From positions 185,256,301-185,320,300 of the forward strand of contig OW386285.2 of NCBI GenBank assembly GCA_936432065.2: a stretch of DNA of 64,000 bases, in the 5' to 3' direction. Each line of letters begins with the position of its first letter. Position 1 is the stretch's first letter. The stretch comes from Rutpela maculata (lineage: Eukaryota > Arthropoda > Insecta > Coleoptera > Cerambycidae). The notes under the pieces are model-generated. The model saw only the letters and a list, made by a program, of their open reading frames with translations. It had not been told where the DNA came from and searched no databases. This document shows, in pieces, positions 49,948 through 57,679 of the stretch. Made by a program: the position numbers and the translations under genes.

Positions 49948-50658
49948 TTAAGAATTAATTTTCTTTATATGCAATCTTATTGTAATAGTTTCACCTCTAA
50001 AATTGACGAGATCTCCTTCTTGATCTAATATTTTAATAGTTATATTTGTGATGGTTCGAACACAAACTGGAAAATAAATAATATTTTGTGGAGATTCCAC
50101 TATTTTATAGCCTGGTGCTACTGTAGGAAAAAACTGATGAATAATATGCACTGGTTTTCCATTGAAATAAGATCCAGCTGCAATGTTACAATCTATACAC
50201 AAAGCATTTACTTTGATGATTGCCGCTGGAGAGTCTGAAGATACTGATGTGTGTGCAGATATTTCTTGATTTTTAAATCCTAGTAATTTACCGATAGAAT
50301 TTTCTCTAAAAATTACTTTTTCCGAACATTTGAGTACCGATCTTAGCGTATTGTTATTGGCTTTAATACTTATTGATACACCTTCTGCACGAAGATGAGA
50401 TTGTAAATAGTTAGCTATATCTGTAATTTCATATGAACCCGTAGGAATTTCCACATATCGATTATTACTACCATAATAAAATTTGTTATTTCTTTCATCT
50501 ATATTAGGTATTACATTAAATGACTCGAAATTTGTAAGACCTATAGCATACTCTACGTTATCTTCTAAATATATAGGTGGATTGAAATTTGCACTTAAAA
50601 TTGATTTATTTTCGGATAGAGCTAAAGTAAAGGACATGATGTCTTCCTCTTCAAACAA
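49948..50658 (-). CDS. Penton-like minor capsid protein (single jelly roll)
   Basis: The ORF is intact at 236 codons. MSFTLALSENKSILSANF is the preferred start (Met8), since Polinton pentons typically begin MSF or MSFTL; Met1 adds MFEEEDI. Beta-rich segments include YAIGLTNFESFNVIPNIDE, VEIPTGSYEITDIANYL and NIIYFPVCVRTITNITIKIL. It forms the fivefold vertices in Polinton virion models. It lies between the protease and the basic protein in the leftward block and shows no visible damage. Confidence 0.88.
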   Translation of the reverse strand: MFEEEDIMSFTLALSENKSILSANFNPPIYLEDNVEYAIGLTNFESFNVIPNIDERNNKFYYGSNNRYVEIPTGSYEITDIANYLQSHLRAEGVSISIKANNNTLRSVLKCSEKVIFRENSIGKLLGFKNQEISAHTSVSSDSPAAIIKVNALCIDCNIAAGSYFNGKPVHIIHQFFPTVAPGYKIVESPQNIIYFPVCVRTITNITIKILDQEGDLVNFRGETITIRLHIKKINS

Positions 50659-50683
50659 ACTCGTTTAAAATAAGAAAAGTATT

Positions 50684-51051
50684 TTATTTACAATTGTTAT
50701 ATAGAAATTTTAAACAGAGATGTCCACAGTTTGTGGAATTAAATGATTGTAATTGTTCATAATTATATCTAATATTATTATTGCTACCATCACTGAAAAA
50801 GTATGAAATTAATTCTAGAGGTGATCTTAGGTTTCCATAACTATCAAAATATATTATATCATTTACAGATTTATTATATGCGGTCCAATGAGAACCATCA
50901 TGATCCTTATCATCGAGATTTACAATACCACATTCATACTTATGAATCTTTTTTGGTAAATTATTTCGCATAAAAACACCTCTAAAGTTTCTTAATTTTA
51001 AAACTTTCGCATATTTTATCAAATCTAAATTTGATAATGCCCTGTGAGGTA
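50684..51051 (-). pseudogene. Adenain-like cysteine protease, start codon missing
   Basis: Catalytic residues are clear: His in DGSHW (45 of the 112-residue segment), Asp in YFDSYG (60), the oxyanion Gln in QLQSFNS (92) and the nucleophile Cys in NCGHLC (99). This order matches adenovirus endopeptidase and other Ulp1-fold capsid-maturation proteases. The protein-like frame continues upstream (LPHRALSNLDL) to about 51051 with no ATG before a stop. The start has been lost, or it needs a frameshift in the A-run near 51060, or initiation is at a non-ATG codon or the internal Met18. The PLA2-domain gene ends at 51055. Confidence 0.85.
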
Positions 51052-51054
51052 GCT

Positions 51055-51897
51055 TTATTGGAAGTTTTTTTTATAAGGTGCGAGATATAGACCAAAACCT
51101 CGTTTATATGGTTTCAAGTATAATCCATTCCCTATTGCTTTTCCTTCCATAGCTAGATTATGTCTCTTTTGTTCCTCCAATTGCTGTTTTGCCGCCTTAG
51201 CATAGTTTACTGCTTTTGCTATTCCAGCAGCCCCTCCACCTATACTACCTAGAGCTTCTAACACTGCAAAGAGAGGAATTAATGGTAAAAATCCACCACA
51301 TTTTGGAACAGGTAATATTCTCTTCTTTGGTTCAACCACCTTTTTCTTAGCTTTTTTAATAGAAGAAAGTGCAATTTTCGATATTTTATGTAAATCTGAA
51401 GAATTTGTTCCTATAACACCTTTACGAGCTTTTCTTACAGCTTCATTAAAATTCATTCCTTTACCTTTACGGCAACGAGGACGACGAGGACGACGAGGAC
51501 GACGATGACGTTGACTTAAACCCATACCTAACTTGCTTTTCGTACTCATAACTCCACTAACACCTAATGCTGCTAATTTTTCCCCAATACTTGCATCAGA
51601 TGATTTAAATCTGTCTGATGCTTTATTTGCCAATATTCGATCTGCTATGTTTCTGCTCTCAGTATCCTTGAACTTTGAATATGCAATATCGTGTTCTTTA
51701 CAAGCCTCGTCTAACGGATTTATACCTGTATTGCCTCTAGCAATACGTTTATTAAGTTTTGTTCCTGGTCCACAAAAATTGTAGCCTGGTATATGTAGCT
51801 CTACTGGTAACTTGTCTATAAGCTTGTTTAAAAATCCAGATCCTTTCTTCTTAACAATTTGACATCGATTACGTTTACTACTGTTGTGTCGTAGCAT
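51055..51897 (-). CDS. PLA2-domain capsid protein with pX-like basic region
   Basis: Intact ORF of 280 codons. Residues 37-75 form a parvovirus-VP1-type phospholipase A2 core: Ca-loop GYNFCGPGTKL, then LDEACKEHDIAY with the catalytic His69-Asp70 pair. Residues 129-147 are an Arg-Pro repeat (RRPRRPRRPRCRKGKG) recalling the basic adenovirus core peptide pX. Residues about 199-228 are hydrophobic and glycine-rich (LGSIGGGAAGIAKA), and the C-terminus has two GLYL-x-PYK repeats. PLA2 domains in small viruses aid endosomal escape, while basic peptides bind DNA. It is the last gene of the leftward block, divergent from the ATPase. Confidence 0.88.
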   Translation of the reverse strand: MLRHNSSKRNRCQIVKKKGSGFLNKLIDKLPVELHIPGYNFCGPGTKLNKRIARGNTGINPLDEACKEHDIAYSKFKDTESRNIADRILANKASDRFKSSDASIGEKLAALGVSGVMSTKSKLGMGLSQRHRRPRRPRRPRCRKGKGMNFNEAVRKARKGVIGTNSSDLHKISKIALSSIKKAKKKVVEPKKRILPVPKCGGFLPLIPLFAVLEALGSIGGGAAGIAKAVNYAKAAKQQLEEQKRHNLAMEGKAIGNGLYLKPYKRGFGLYLAPYKKNFQ

Positions 51898-52013
51898 TAT
51901 ATATTCCTTTAAAGTTAACTAGTGACTGAAGAATATGTTTCAAATGGTTATGGTTAAATAGATGTTCATTTGTGATTTGTAAACAGTTACCGAGAAAGAA
52001 GTGTTGAGTAGAA
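51898..52013. promoter_or_regulatory. Divergent intergenic region between late-gene blocks
   Basis: This 116-bp gap separates the leftward PLA2 gene from the rightward ATPase gene, so it must hold promoters for both. It is AT-rich; no specific motif could be assigned. It is the only divergent junction in the element's capsid/packaging region. Confidence 0.6.
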
Positions 52014-52703
52014 ATGAAAATAGAAAAACAGAAATTCTCTCTACCAATTAAAAATTATGATGAATCAATAGAACCTGTCTTTCAGAAACATGGAAATCTC
52101 TTTTGTGGTGATTCTAAACGAGCTATAGTAGTGGGTCGATCTGGATCAGGAAAAACGAACACCCTGATTAGTTTACTAGAGCATCCTAACGGTTTAAGAT
52201 TTGAAAACGTATACATATACTCCAAGTCATTATACCAACCAAAATATGAATATTTGAGAATTTTGTTTAAACCCTTAAAAGAAATTGGATATTATGAATA
52301 TGGGGATAATGAAGAAATAATTCCCCCTCAAGAAATAAAGCCCAATTCAGTCGTTATTTTCGATGATATCGTATGCTGTAATCAAAGCATTAAACGTGAT
52401 TATTTTTGTCTTGGACGACATAAAAATACAGATTGTTTTTATCTCTCTCAGACGTATTCGGCAGTGCCTAAACAATTAATTCGCGATAACACCAATCTAC
52501 TAATTATATTTCAACAGGACAATACAAATCTTCGACATATATATCATGATCATGTTAACACTGATATGACTTTTCAAGAATTTCAAAAAATGTGTGCAAT
52601 CTGTTGGAAAGATAAATATGGATTTTTAGTTATAGATAAAGATTGTAACATAAAATCAGGAAGATACAGAAAAGGATTTGATAGCTTTATAATTCCTAAT
52701 TAG
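52014..52703 (+). CDS. FtsK/HerA-type packaging ATPase
   Basis: Intact 229-codon ORF. Walker A is GRSGSGKT (41-48), Walker B VVIFDD (113-118) and a sensor-like SQTYS (145-149). The size is normal for Polinton/adintovirus A32-like ATPases. These enzymes translocate genomic DNA into preformed capsids. It opens the rightward gene block and no damage is visible. Confidence 0.93.
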   Translation: MKIEKQKFSLPIKNYDESIEPVFQKHGNLFCGDSKRAIVVGRSGSGKTNTLISLLEHPNGLRFENVYIYSKSLYQPKYEYLRILFKPLKEIGYYEYGDNEEIIPPQEIKPNSVVIFDDIVCCNQSIKRDYFCLGRHKNTDCFYLSQTYSAVPKQLIRDNTNLLIIFQQDNTNLRHIYHDHVNTDMTFQEFQKMCAICWKDKYGFLVIDKDCNIKSGRYRKGFDSFIIPN

Positions 52704-52777
52704 AGAAAATAAAACAATATATTAGTATACACACCGTTAAAATGAACTAGTTTGTTTCATGAATTTACTATAAAAAC

Positions 52778-53836
52778 ATGGATAAACAATTAGCCAAAGA
52801 ATTAGTAAAGACTAGTCAGGCTGTAAGAAAGAAGTATCAAGCTTTAAAAACCGAATTAGTTCAATCTCAGTTACAGTTAGAGAAGGGATACAAACCGATA
52901 ACAGAACCTTTACAAAAGTTTCTAGATAAAATAAAAACTGAAGCATCAATAAAGAATGAGGTTGATGCATACATAAAATCTCCCAGTAAATCTATTAAAA
53001 GTGCTTCGTCTACTCCTAAAGCCACATCAGGAAATGCTCCACCTCCTGGTGTTTCGTTTTTAGAGGATAAATTTTTAGATGGGAGTATGTCGAATAGTGA
53101 ACATGAAAATAGCAGTGATCTGATTGAAGATGCAGTTGAAAATAGTCGTCAAATTTTATTAAATGAATCAAAATTACCAGGTTATCCGGAATATCTGGAA
53201 AGCTTTGATCCACTTCCAAGATATTATGTAGATGGGTCTATTAGAGACATAGAAGATGATTTTGACCATAAACATGGGGTAGTGCAGATAAATTTACGGT
53301 TGGTGATTCTGAATTAAAAATTATTGGTAAGGATGTGCAAGTCCACAATATAACTTACCCAGGAACCGTTGGTCTTTACGAATTGCTTTTCAAGAAAAAT
53401 TAGTTACAACATAACTGATTTAGATCATTATATGGATATACTAAAACGAACAAATGCATATCGTATGAATTATAAGTCGGATGAGCAAATTCAAGGAACC
53501 ACTTCTGTAAAATATTTAACGATAATCAAACCTCATTTAATGGAAAAAAAGCTAATTAAATCCACTACTAAAAGTATTCCAAGAAGCACATCATTTAATA
53601 GGCCTGCACCGCCAAATACAAGGCTTACAAGAACTCAGTCGTTTAAACAACCAACTAAAGGTGGGATGTTAAATTTATCAAATAACCCTGTGGACTGTGT
53701 TTACTATGATGACCCTAATGAACTCGTTGACAGGCTTAAGCTTTTGGTTGCATCTCGATTAGCAGGTCACACTGGATATAACAATGAAATTTTATTTATT
53801 GAAGAAGAATTAAGAGAGGCTAAAATAATTAAATAA
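52778..53836 (+). pseudogene. Conserved Maverick protein of DUF8207 type, frameshifted
   Basis: The first ORF (52778-53317) has a predicted coiled coil (about 1-65), a Ser/Pro-rich linker (GNAPPPGVSF) and a conserved C-terminal motif (GYPEYLESFDPLPRYYVDGS). The second (53369-53836) carries SKSDEQIQG-like and the highly conserved YYDDPNELVDRLKLLVASR and GHTGYNNEI. Both motif sets occur in one family that I know as DUF8207, so this is one gene broken by indels around 53285 and 53395. The family is frequent in insect Mavericks; its role is not established, but coiled coils and position near capsid genes make a virion role plausible. Confidence 0.82.
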
Positions 53837-53886
53837 GTACATGCTACTTAAAAAATATACCTTAGTTTATAAGTAGCGTTTCAAAC

Positions 53887-54285
53887 ATGCCAGTAGACAA
53901 ATTCGGTAGACATATTAGTAAATATTATTTTAATCGTCTTCAAGAAACATTAAATTTATCATATGAGATTATTTTAACATTTAGAGGATATGGTGCTACT
54001 AGCTCTTTTTCTGCAGATCCCTCAGCAAATGATTATGCCTATGATTTAGAACATGGGGCGTTAACATATATTTTTCCGTTAAAAACGGCAATCATAGATA
54101 GGGTAACTCACTTTTATCCTTATAATATAGTGGTTCATGTGAATGGTGAAGCTGTAAGCCTTGAAAATTTAGAAGGTCGACAATTAAAACAAAATGATAA
54201 TCTAATGTTTGTAACATCAAATAAATCAAAAAGTGGAAAGATGTTTATACAGATGGTTTTAAAGTGCCCAGTTTACAATGAATAA
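53887..54285 (+). CDS. Small conserved Maverick protein (MPVDKFGR start), possible fibre-like
   Basis: Intact ORF of 132 codons beginning MPVDKFGRHISKYYF. It is rich in predicted beta strands (ALTYIFPLKTAIIDRVTHFY, GKMFIQMVLKCPV). Proteins starting MP(V/I)D-x-FGR recur in Polintons, and this start has been thought reminiscent of a conserved capsid-attachment tag; a spike or fibre role is therefore possible but unproven. Its stop overlaps the integrase start by 8 bp. Confidence 0.65.
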   Translation: MPVDKFGRHISKYYFNRLQETLNLSYEIILTFRGYGATSSFSADPSANDYAYDLEHGALTYIFPLKTAIIDRVTHFYPYNIVVHVNGEAVSLENLEGRQLKQNDNLMFVTSNKSKSGKMFIQMVLKCPVYNE

Positions 54286-55207
54286 AGTAAGCAGTATTAA
54301 AGAAGAAATTGTACATGAACTGCATAAACCTGCTAGAAGGAATTTTAGAAGAAGACGTGTTATAATAAAGGGTTTAAATGATTTATGGCAAGCTGATCTA
54401 GTTGAAATGATTCCTTATGCTAAATTCAATAAAGGCTTTAAATATATTTTAGTAGTAATAAATGCTTTCTCAAAGTTTGTTTGGGCTGAGCCGGTTAAAA
54501 GTAAAAAAGCAATTGATATTACGAATGCAATGAAGAAAATTCTGCTGACAGTTAAGGAGTCTCCAAAAAACCTTCAAACAGATATGGGAAGAGAATTTTA
54601 TAACAAAAAATTTCAAGAACTAACATCTCGATTCAACATTAACCACTACAGCTCTTATTCCATTTTAAAAGCCAGCATAGTGGAAAGAGTAAATAGAACT
54701 TTAAAAAGCGTTATGTGGAGACAATTTAGCCCTCAAGGAAATTATAAGTGGTTAACTATTCTACCCACTATTGATTGTTTCGAAATATAATGATACGAAA
54801 CATCATACAACTGGATTTAAACCTAAAGATGTGACAGAAAAGCAGGAAAAACAGATACTTGCCTCCACGTATAGTCATCTAAAAACAGTTGATGCATTTC
54901 AAAAGTTTAAACTTCATGATTTTGTTCGGGTAAGCAAACATCGTACGGTATTTACACACCCAACTGGTCCAATGAAATTTTTAAAATTAAAAAAATCAAA
55001 TTAAGTAATCCGACTACATACATATTAGAAGATGCAAAAAAAGAAGAAATTAGCGGCGCCTTCTACGAACATGAGCTTCTAAAAGTAAAATATCCTGATA
55101 TTTATTTAATCGAGAAAGTGAGAAAGAAAGGAGATAAAGTATTAGTTTCTTGGCTTGGTTTGGATAAATCGCATAATTCATGGATTGATAAGAAAGAAAT
55201 AGTGTGA
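54278..55207 (+). pseudogene. int: RVE (DDE) integrase with chromodomain-like tail, frameshifted
   Basis: The first frame (54278-54790) contains the N-terminal basic segment (HELHKPARRNFRRRR), WQADLVEM with Asp40, the DDE second Asp in LQTDMGREF (Asp102) and the Glu in ASIVERVNRTL (Glu136). The frame then breaks near 54775 and the middle (54771-55004) has KHHTTGFKPKDVT and DFVRVSKHRTVF. A second break near 54985, at an A-run, is followed by sequence to 55207 reading VLVSWLGLDKSHNSWI, similar to chromodomains at the end of retroelement and Polinton integrases. It catalyses element integration. Both breaks disable this copy as read. Confidence 0.92.
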
Positions 55208-55318
55208 TGTTATGACGTTGACTATTATAAATATTAATACGTTAATTTAAAATTAACTCTTTAGTATTTATTTGAGTAGCAGTGAAGACAGTCATAATGT
55301 TGGACTCTGGTATAGAAA
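55208..55318. other. Short intergenic gap
   Basis: It includes an upstream ATG at 55297 in a different frame (12 codons, MLDSGIENDIFL), which may be the true start of the next gene if one base was lost in the T-run at 55324. Confidence 0.4.
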
Positions 55319-55990
55319 ATGACATTTTTCTCTAATTCATCATCATGTTCATCTCCTTATTGGAAATATGTGGATAGTGTTCTTTTAAAGTATGCAGAAC
55401 AAATTAAACAGGAGAAACAACTGATTAACGAAGTAAAATATCCATTACCAAGTTCTACGTTGCAAATCTCAACAGGAATAAGCGCTGCTAGAGGGTTCGA
55501 ACCATCAGTAAGATTTATCAGTTCGGGTGATATAATTTCGCTTATGGACTTGGACTGGTATGATTTCATTGCAAATATTGATATCATACCTGATAACGAT
55601 AAAGAAAAGAAACTTGTTGAAACTATAGTGGAGTTTGAAAATTTCACAATATCTAGTCAACTGTTTATGGATCAACACCTGTTGTTACTGAAAAGTGGTG
55701 ATAGTGTTATTTACATTGATGATAAGTGTATTCAAGAACTTATTAACATTAAACATTTAATTAATTATAGACTAGAACTTTTACGGCATTTAGATTTTAA
55801 GAACTTTTATAATAATACCATAGTTTATATTGCTAATTTTGATAAATGTGATAAGGAAACATATATTGATAAATTAAAAAACTTATGTAATTTAAATAAA
55901 TGTGAACAAACTTTCTGTTTACTAGAGTATATGGAGTTTAATAAAAATGCAATTGTTACTGATATTACGAAAATACCTACATGTGAATAA
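55319..55990 (+). CDS. Unrecognised Polinton protein, 223 aa
   Basis: An intact ORF beginning MTFFSNSSSCSSPYWKYVDS. It has no signal peptide or membrane segment. It is acidic/hydrophilic with helical stretches (VLLKYAEQIKQEKQLINEV) and a Cys-rich C-terminal part (CDKETYIDKLKNLCNLNKC). It is the last gene of the rightward block. I do not recognise it; similarity to known Polinton proteins cannot be claimed. Confidence 0.65.
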   Translation: MTFFSNSSSCSSPYWKYVDSVLLKYAEQIKQEKQLINEVKYPLPSSTLQISTGISAARGFEPSVRFISSGDIISLMDLDWYDFIANIDIIPDNDKEKKLVETIVEFENFTISSQLFMDQHLLLLKSGDSVIYIDDKCIQELINIKHLINYRLELLRHLDFKNFYNNTIVYIANFDKCDKETYIDKLKNLCNLNKCEQTFCLLEYMEFNKNAIVTDITKIPTCE

Positions 55991-56224
55991 TATCAATTAA
56001 AATAAAAAACTTTGTTTATGAATTTCTTTATTTTATAGATGTTTTATTATCCATTATCCAGTCAGTTAATATCAATTTACCAGCTAGCGCTGTAAAATAT
56101 AGAACGATTTGAAAATACCATTAAGACATGGATAGATAAAAATAAACATGGTCGTTTCTATTATTTAAGAATGTATAAATATATCAGCTTAAAATTTCTA
56201 AAAATAGTTTTATTATTATTATTA
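55991..56224. other. Convergent intergenic region
   Basis: It holds an AATAAA-like polyadenylation signal (near 56001, plus strand) and AT-rich sequence between convergent genes. Confidence 0.5.
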
Positions 56225-56683
56225 TTATTTAGAAATACATATATTTGTTAAATTATTATATTTATTAAACTTACAAAAGAATGAAATTAAGAACAAAAAT
56301 GTAAGACAGGCAAAAGTAATTGCAATAAAAATTAAATAGCAGCTATTATCTTGATATGCGTCAAGGTTCCATATCATACAGTACCAATCAAAATCCAATA
56401 CAGTTCTATTAGTTGTGACTAATCGTAATTTATAATAAAGTACTGCTTTATTAAAATTTTTTAAATACGACCCCGTTTCATCTATAAAAATATTGTTGTC
56501 GCTATTGTTTAATAGGTTCATTCTTCTCCAATCTTCAGGCCATTTAGGTGTGATATGAGTAGTAGTCAAATCTGTAACTACAAAAGCTTCTATTACGCTT
56601 TTCGGTTGAAGAATAACTATTTTTTTGGTTAATGTAATTAGTTGAAATAGAAATACTGTGTTATTAAACATTTTTTTTTTCAA
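56225..56683 (-). CDS. Putative type I membrane protein, 152 aa
   Basis: Intact ORF. Residues 6-28 (MFNNTVFLFQLITLTKKIVIL) could act as a signal, although weak. About 85 residues follow with a likely N-glycosylation site (NRT, 92-94) and Trp/Tyr-rich sequence. A strong transmembrane segment (CYLIFIAITFACLTFLFLIS, 115-134) and a short basic cytoplasmic tail end it. The gene points toward the right repeat, separate from the capsid block. I do not recognise the family; a role in virion egress or host membrane interaction is only conjecture. Confidence 0.6.
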   Translation of the reverse strand: MKKKMFNNTVFLFQLITLTKKIVILQPKSVIEAFVVTDLTTTHITPKWPEDWRRMNLLNNSDNNIFIDETGSYLKNFNKAVLYYKLRLVTTNRTVLDFDWYCMIWNLDAYQDNSCYLIFIAITFACLTFLFLISFFCKFNKYNNLTNICISK

Positions 56684-56833
56684 TCTTTCTTATCTTCCTC
56701 AAAAAACTGCTAATTATTCTTCTTGCAGCTACACCAATACGATCACTATGAAGGTCTGATAAACAATGCTGCAATGAACTAAAGTGTTTATATACATAAA
56801 TTTAATAATCTCAAATCTTAACACCTCTAGCAG

Positions 56834-56917
56834 GTCAGGTTGGCCGAGCGGTCTAAGGCGTCTAATTTAAGATTTGATTCTCTTATGAGAGCGTGGGTTC
56901 GAATCCTACACCTGACA
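56834..56917 (+). tRNA. tRNA-Leu(UAA)-like gene inside the Polinton
   Basis: The 84-nt sequence has a perfect 7-bp acceptor stem (GTCAGGT with ACCTGAC), a D-arm TGGCCGAGCGGTCTAAGG (Box A), anticodon loop TTTAAGA giving UAA, a long class II variable arm and T-arm GTGGGTTCGAATCCTAC (Box B), plus discriminator A. The only weak point is a T:T mismatch in the anticodon stem. It ends 19 bp before the right terminal repeat. It may be a captured host tRNA or a decayed copy. Confidence 0.88.
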
Positions 56918-56936
56918 TTAAAAAATATTTTACACT

Positions 56937-57606
56937 CATTCATATATTTTACAATTCCTTCCATTACACCATTTTACATTACACTAAGCGTGCCATCGGT
57001 TAATTTTATCTAGGCCATACGTCACGTAGCTGTCCGTCTATGCAGCACGAGCAAATTTTTTAAATAACATTATATTACTAGATCTATAAAAAAATGTACT
57101 TCGATACATTGTTTTTAGCCTATGCATATATTATTTAAGCGCGCCAATAATTATGTTAATCACCCTAATCTCAATAAATCTGCATAAATATACATCATTA
57201 AACAAATAACTTCATAGATAAAGCAGTAAATATATCAATTATTCTGCATAATTATCAGCTTAAATTAATTACCACGCATTTTTGTTAAGTTAAACTACAT
57301 GATAAATAAGCAAAACGTGCATAAATTATCTTTTATCACCATACTTTGCATACAGTCTTCTGGCAATGACCAATATTATTCTTTTTTTAATTACTCGACC
57401 TTCTGGTCATTGCTGATTACTTCTTTGCATCTTCTGGTTATTGTCGATTACTTCTTTGAGGCCTCTGGTCATTGTTGATTACTTCTTCAGATGATTAATT
57501 ACTTCTTCAGATTATTCTTTCATTTTCTTGTACAAGAAGTACAAGGGTGGTAAGATGTGGATGGACATGCCATCGAGTGTCACAGAACCCCGTCTGCTAT
57601 ACTATT
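56937..57606 (-). repeat. Polinton right terminal inverted repeat
   Basis: 670 bp; inverted match to 42556-43208. It contains an extra local duplication (TTACTTCTTCAGAT twice, about 57478-57512) absent from the left copy, explaining its greater length. It ends GCTATACTATT. Confidence 0.93.
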
Positions 57607-57612
57607 CTTACG
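57607..57612 (+). repeat. Polinton target-site duplication, right copy
   Basis: CTTACG, identical to 42550-42555. Confidence 0.95.
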
Positions 57613-57679
57613 CAAGAAACGTGTTATTTTGTTTTTTAATTTTTTTCACGGAAACCAAATCGAAAGAGTGCAAGGGTGA

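Larger units (their letters stand above)
42556..57606. mobile_element. Maverick/Polinton, 15,051 bp, boundary-complete
   Basis: It is bounded by inverted repeats and a CTTACG duplication and starts with AG, as Polintons do. It encodes the family's diagnostic set: protein-primed PolB, RVE integrase, FtsK/HerA ATPase, adenain-like protease, double-jelly-roll and penton-like capsid proteins, plus a PLA2-domain protein. These elements replicate by protein-primed synthesis, integrate by an RVE-type reaction and are believed able to form virions (adintovirus-like). Reading frames in at least five genes are damaged, so this copy is probably defective. The preserved ends and duplication show it integrated as a unit. 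Confidence 0.95.
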
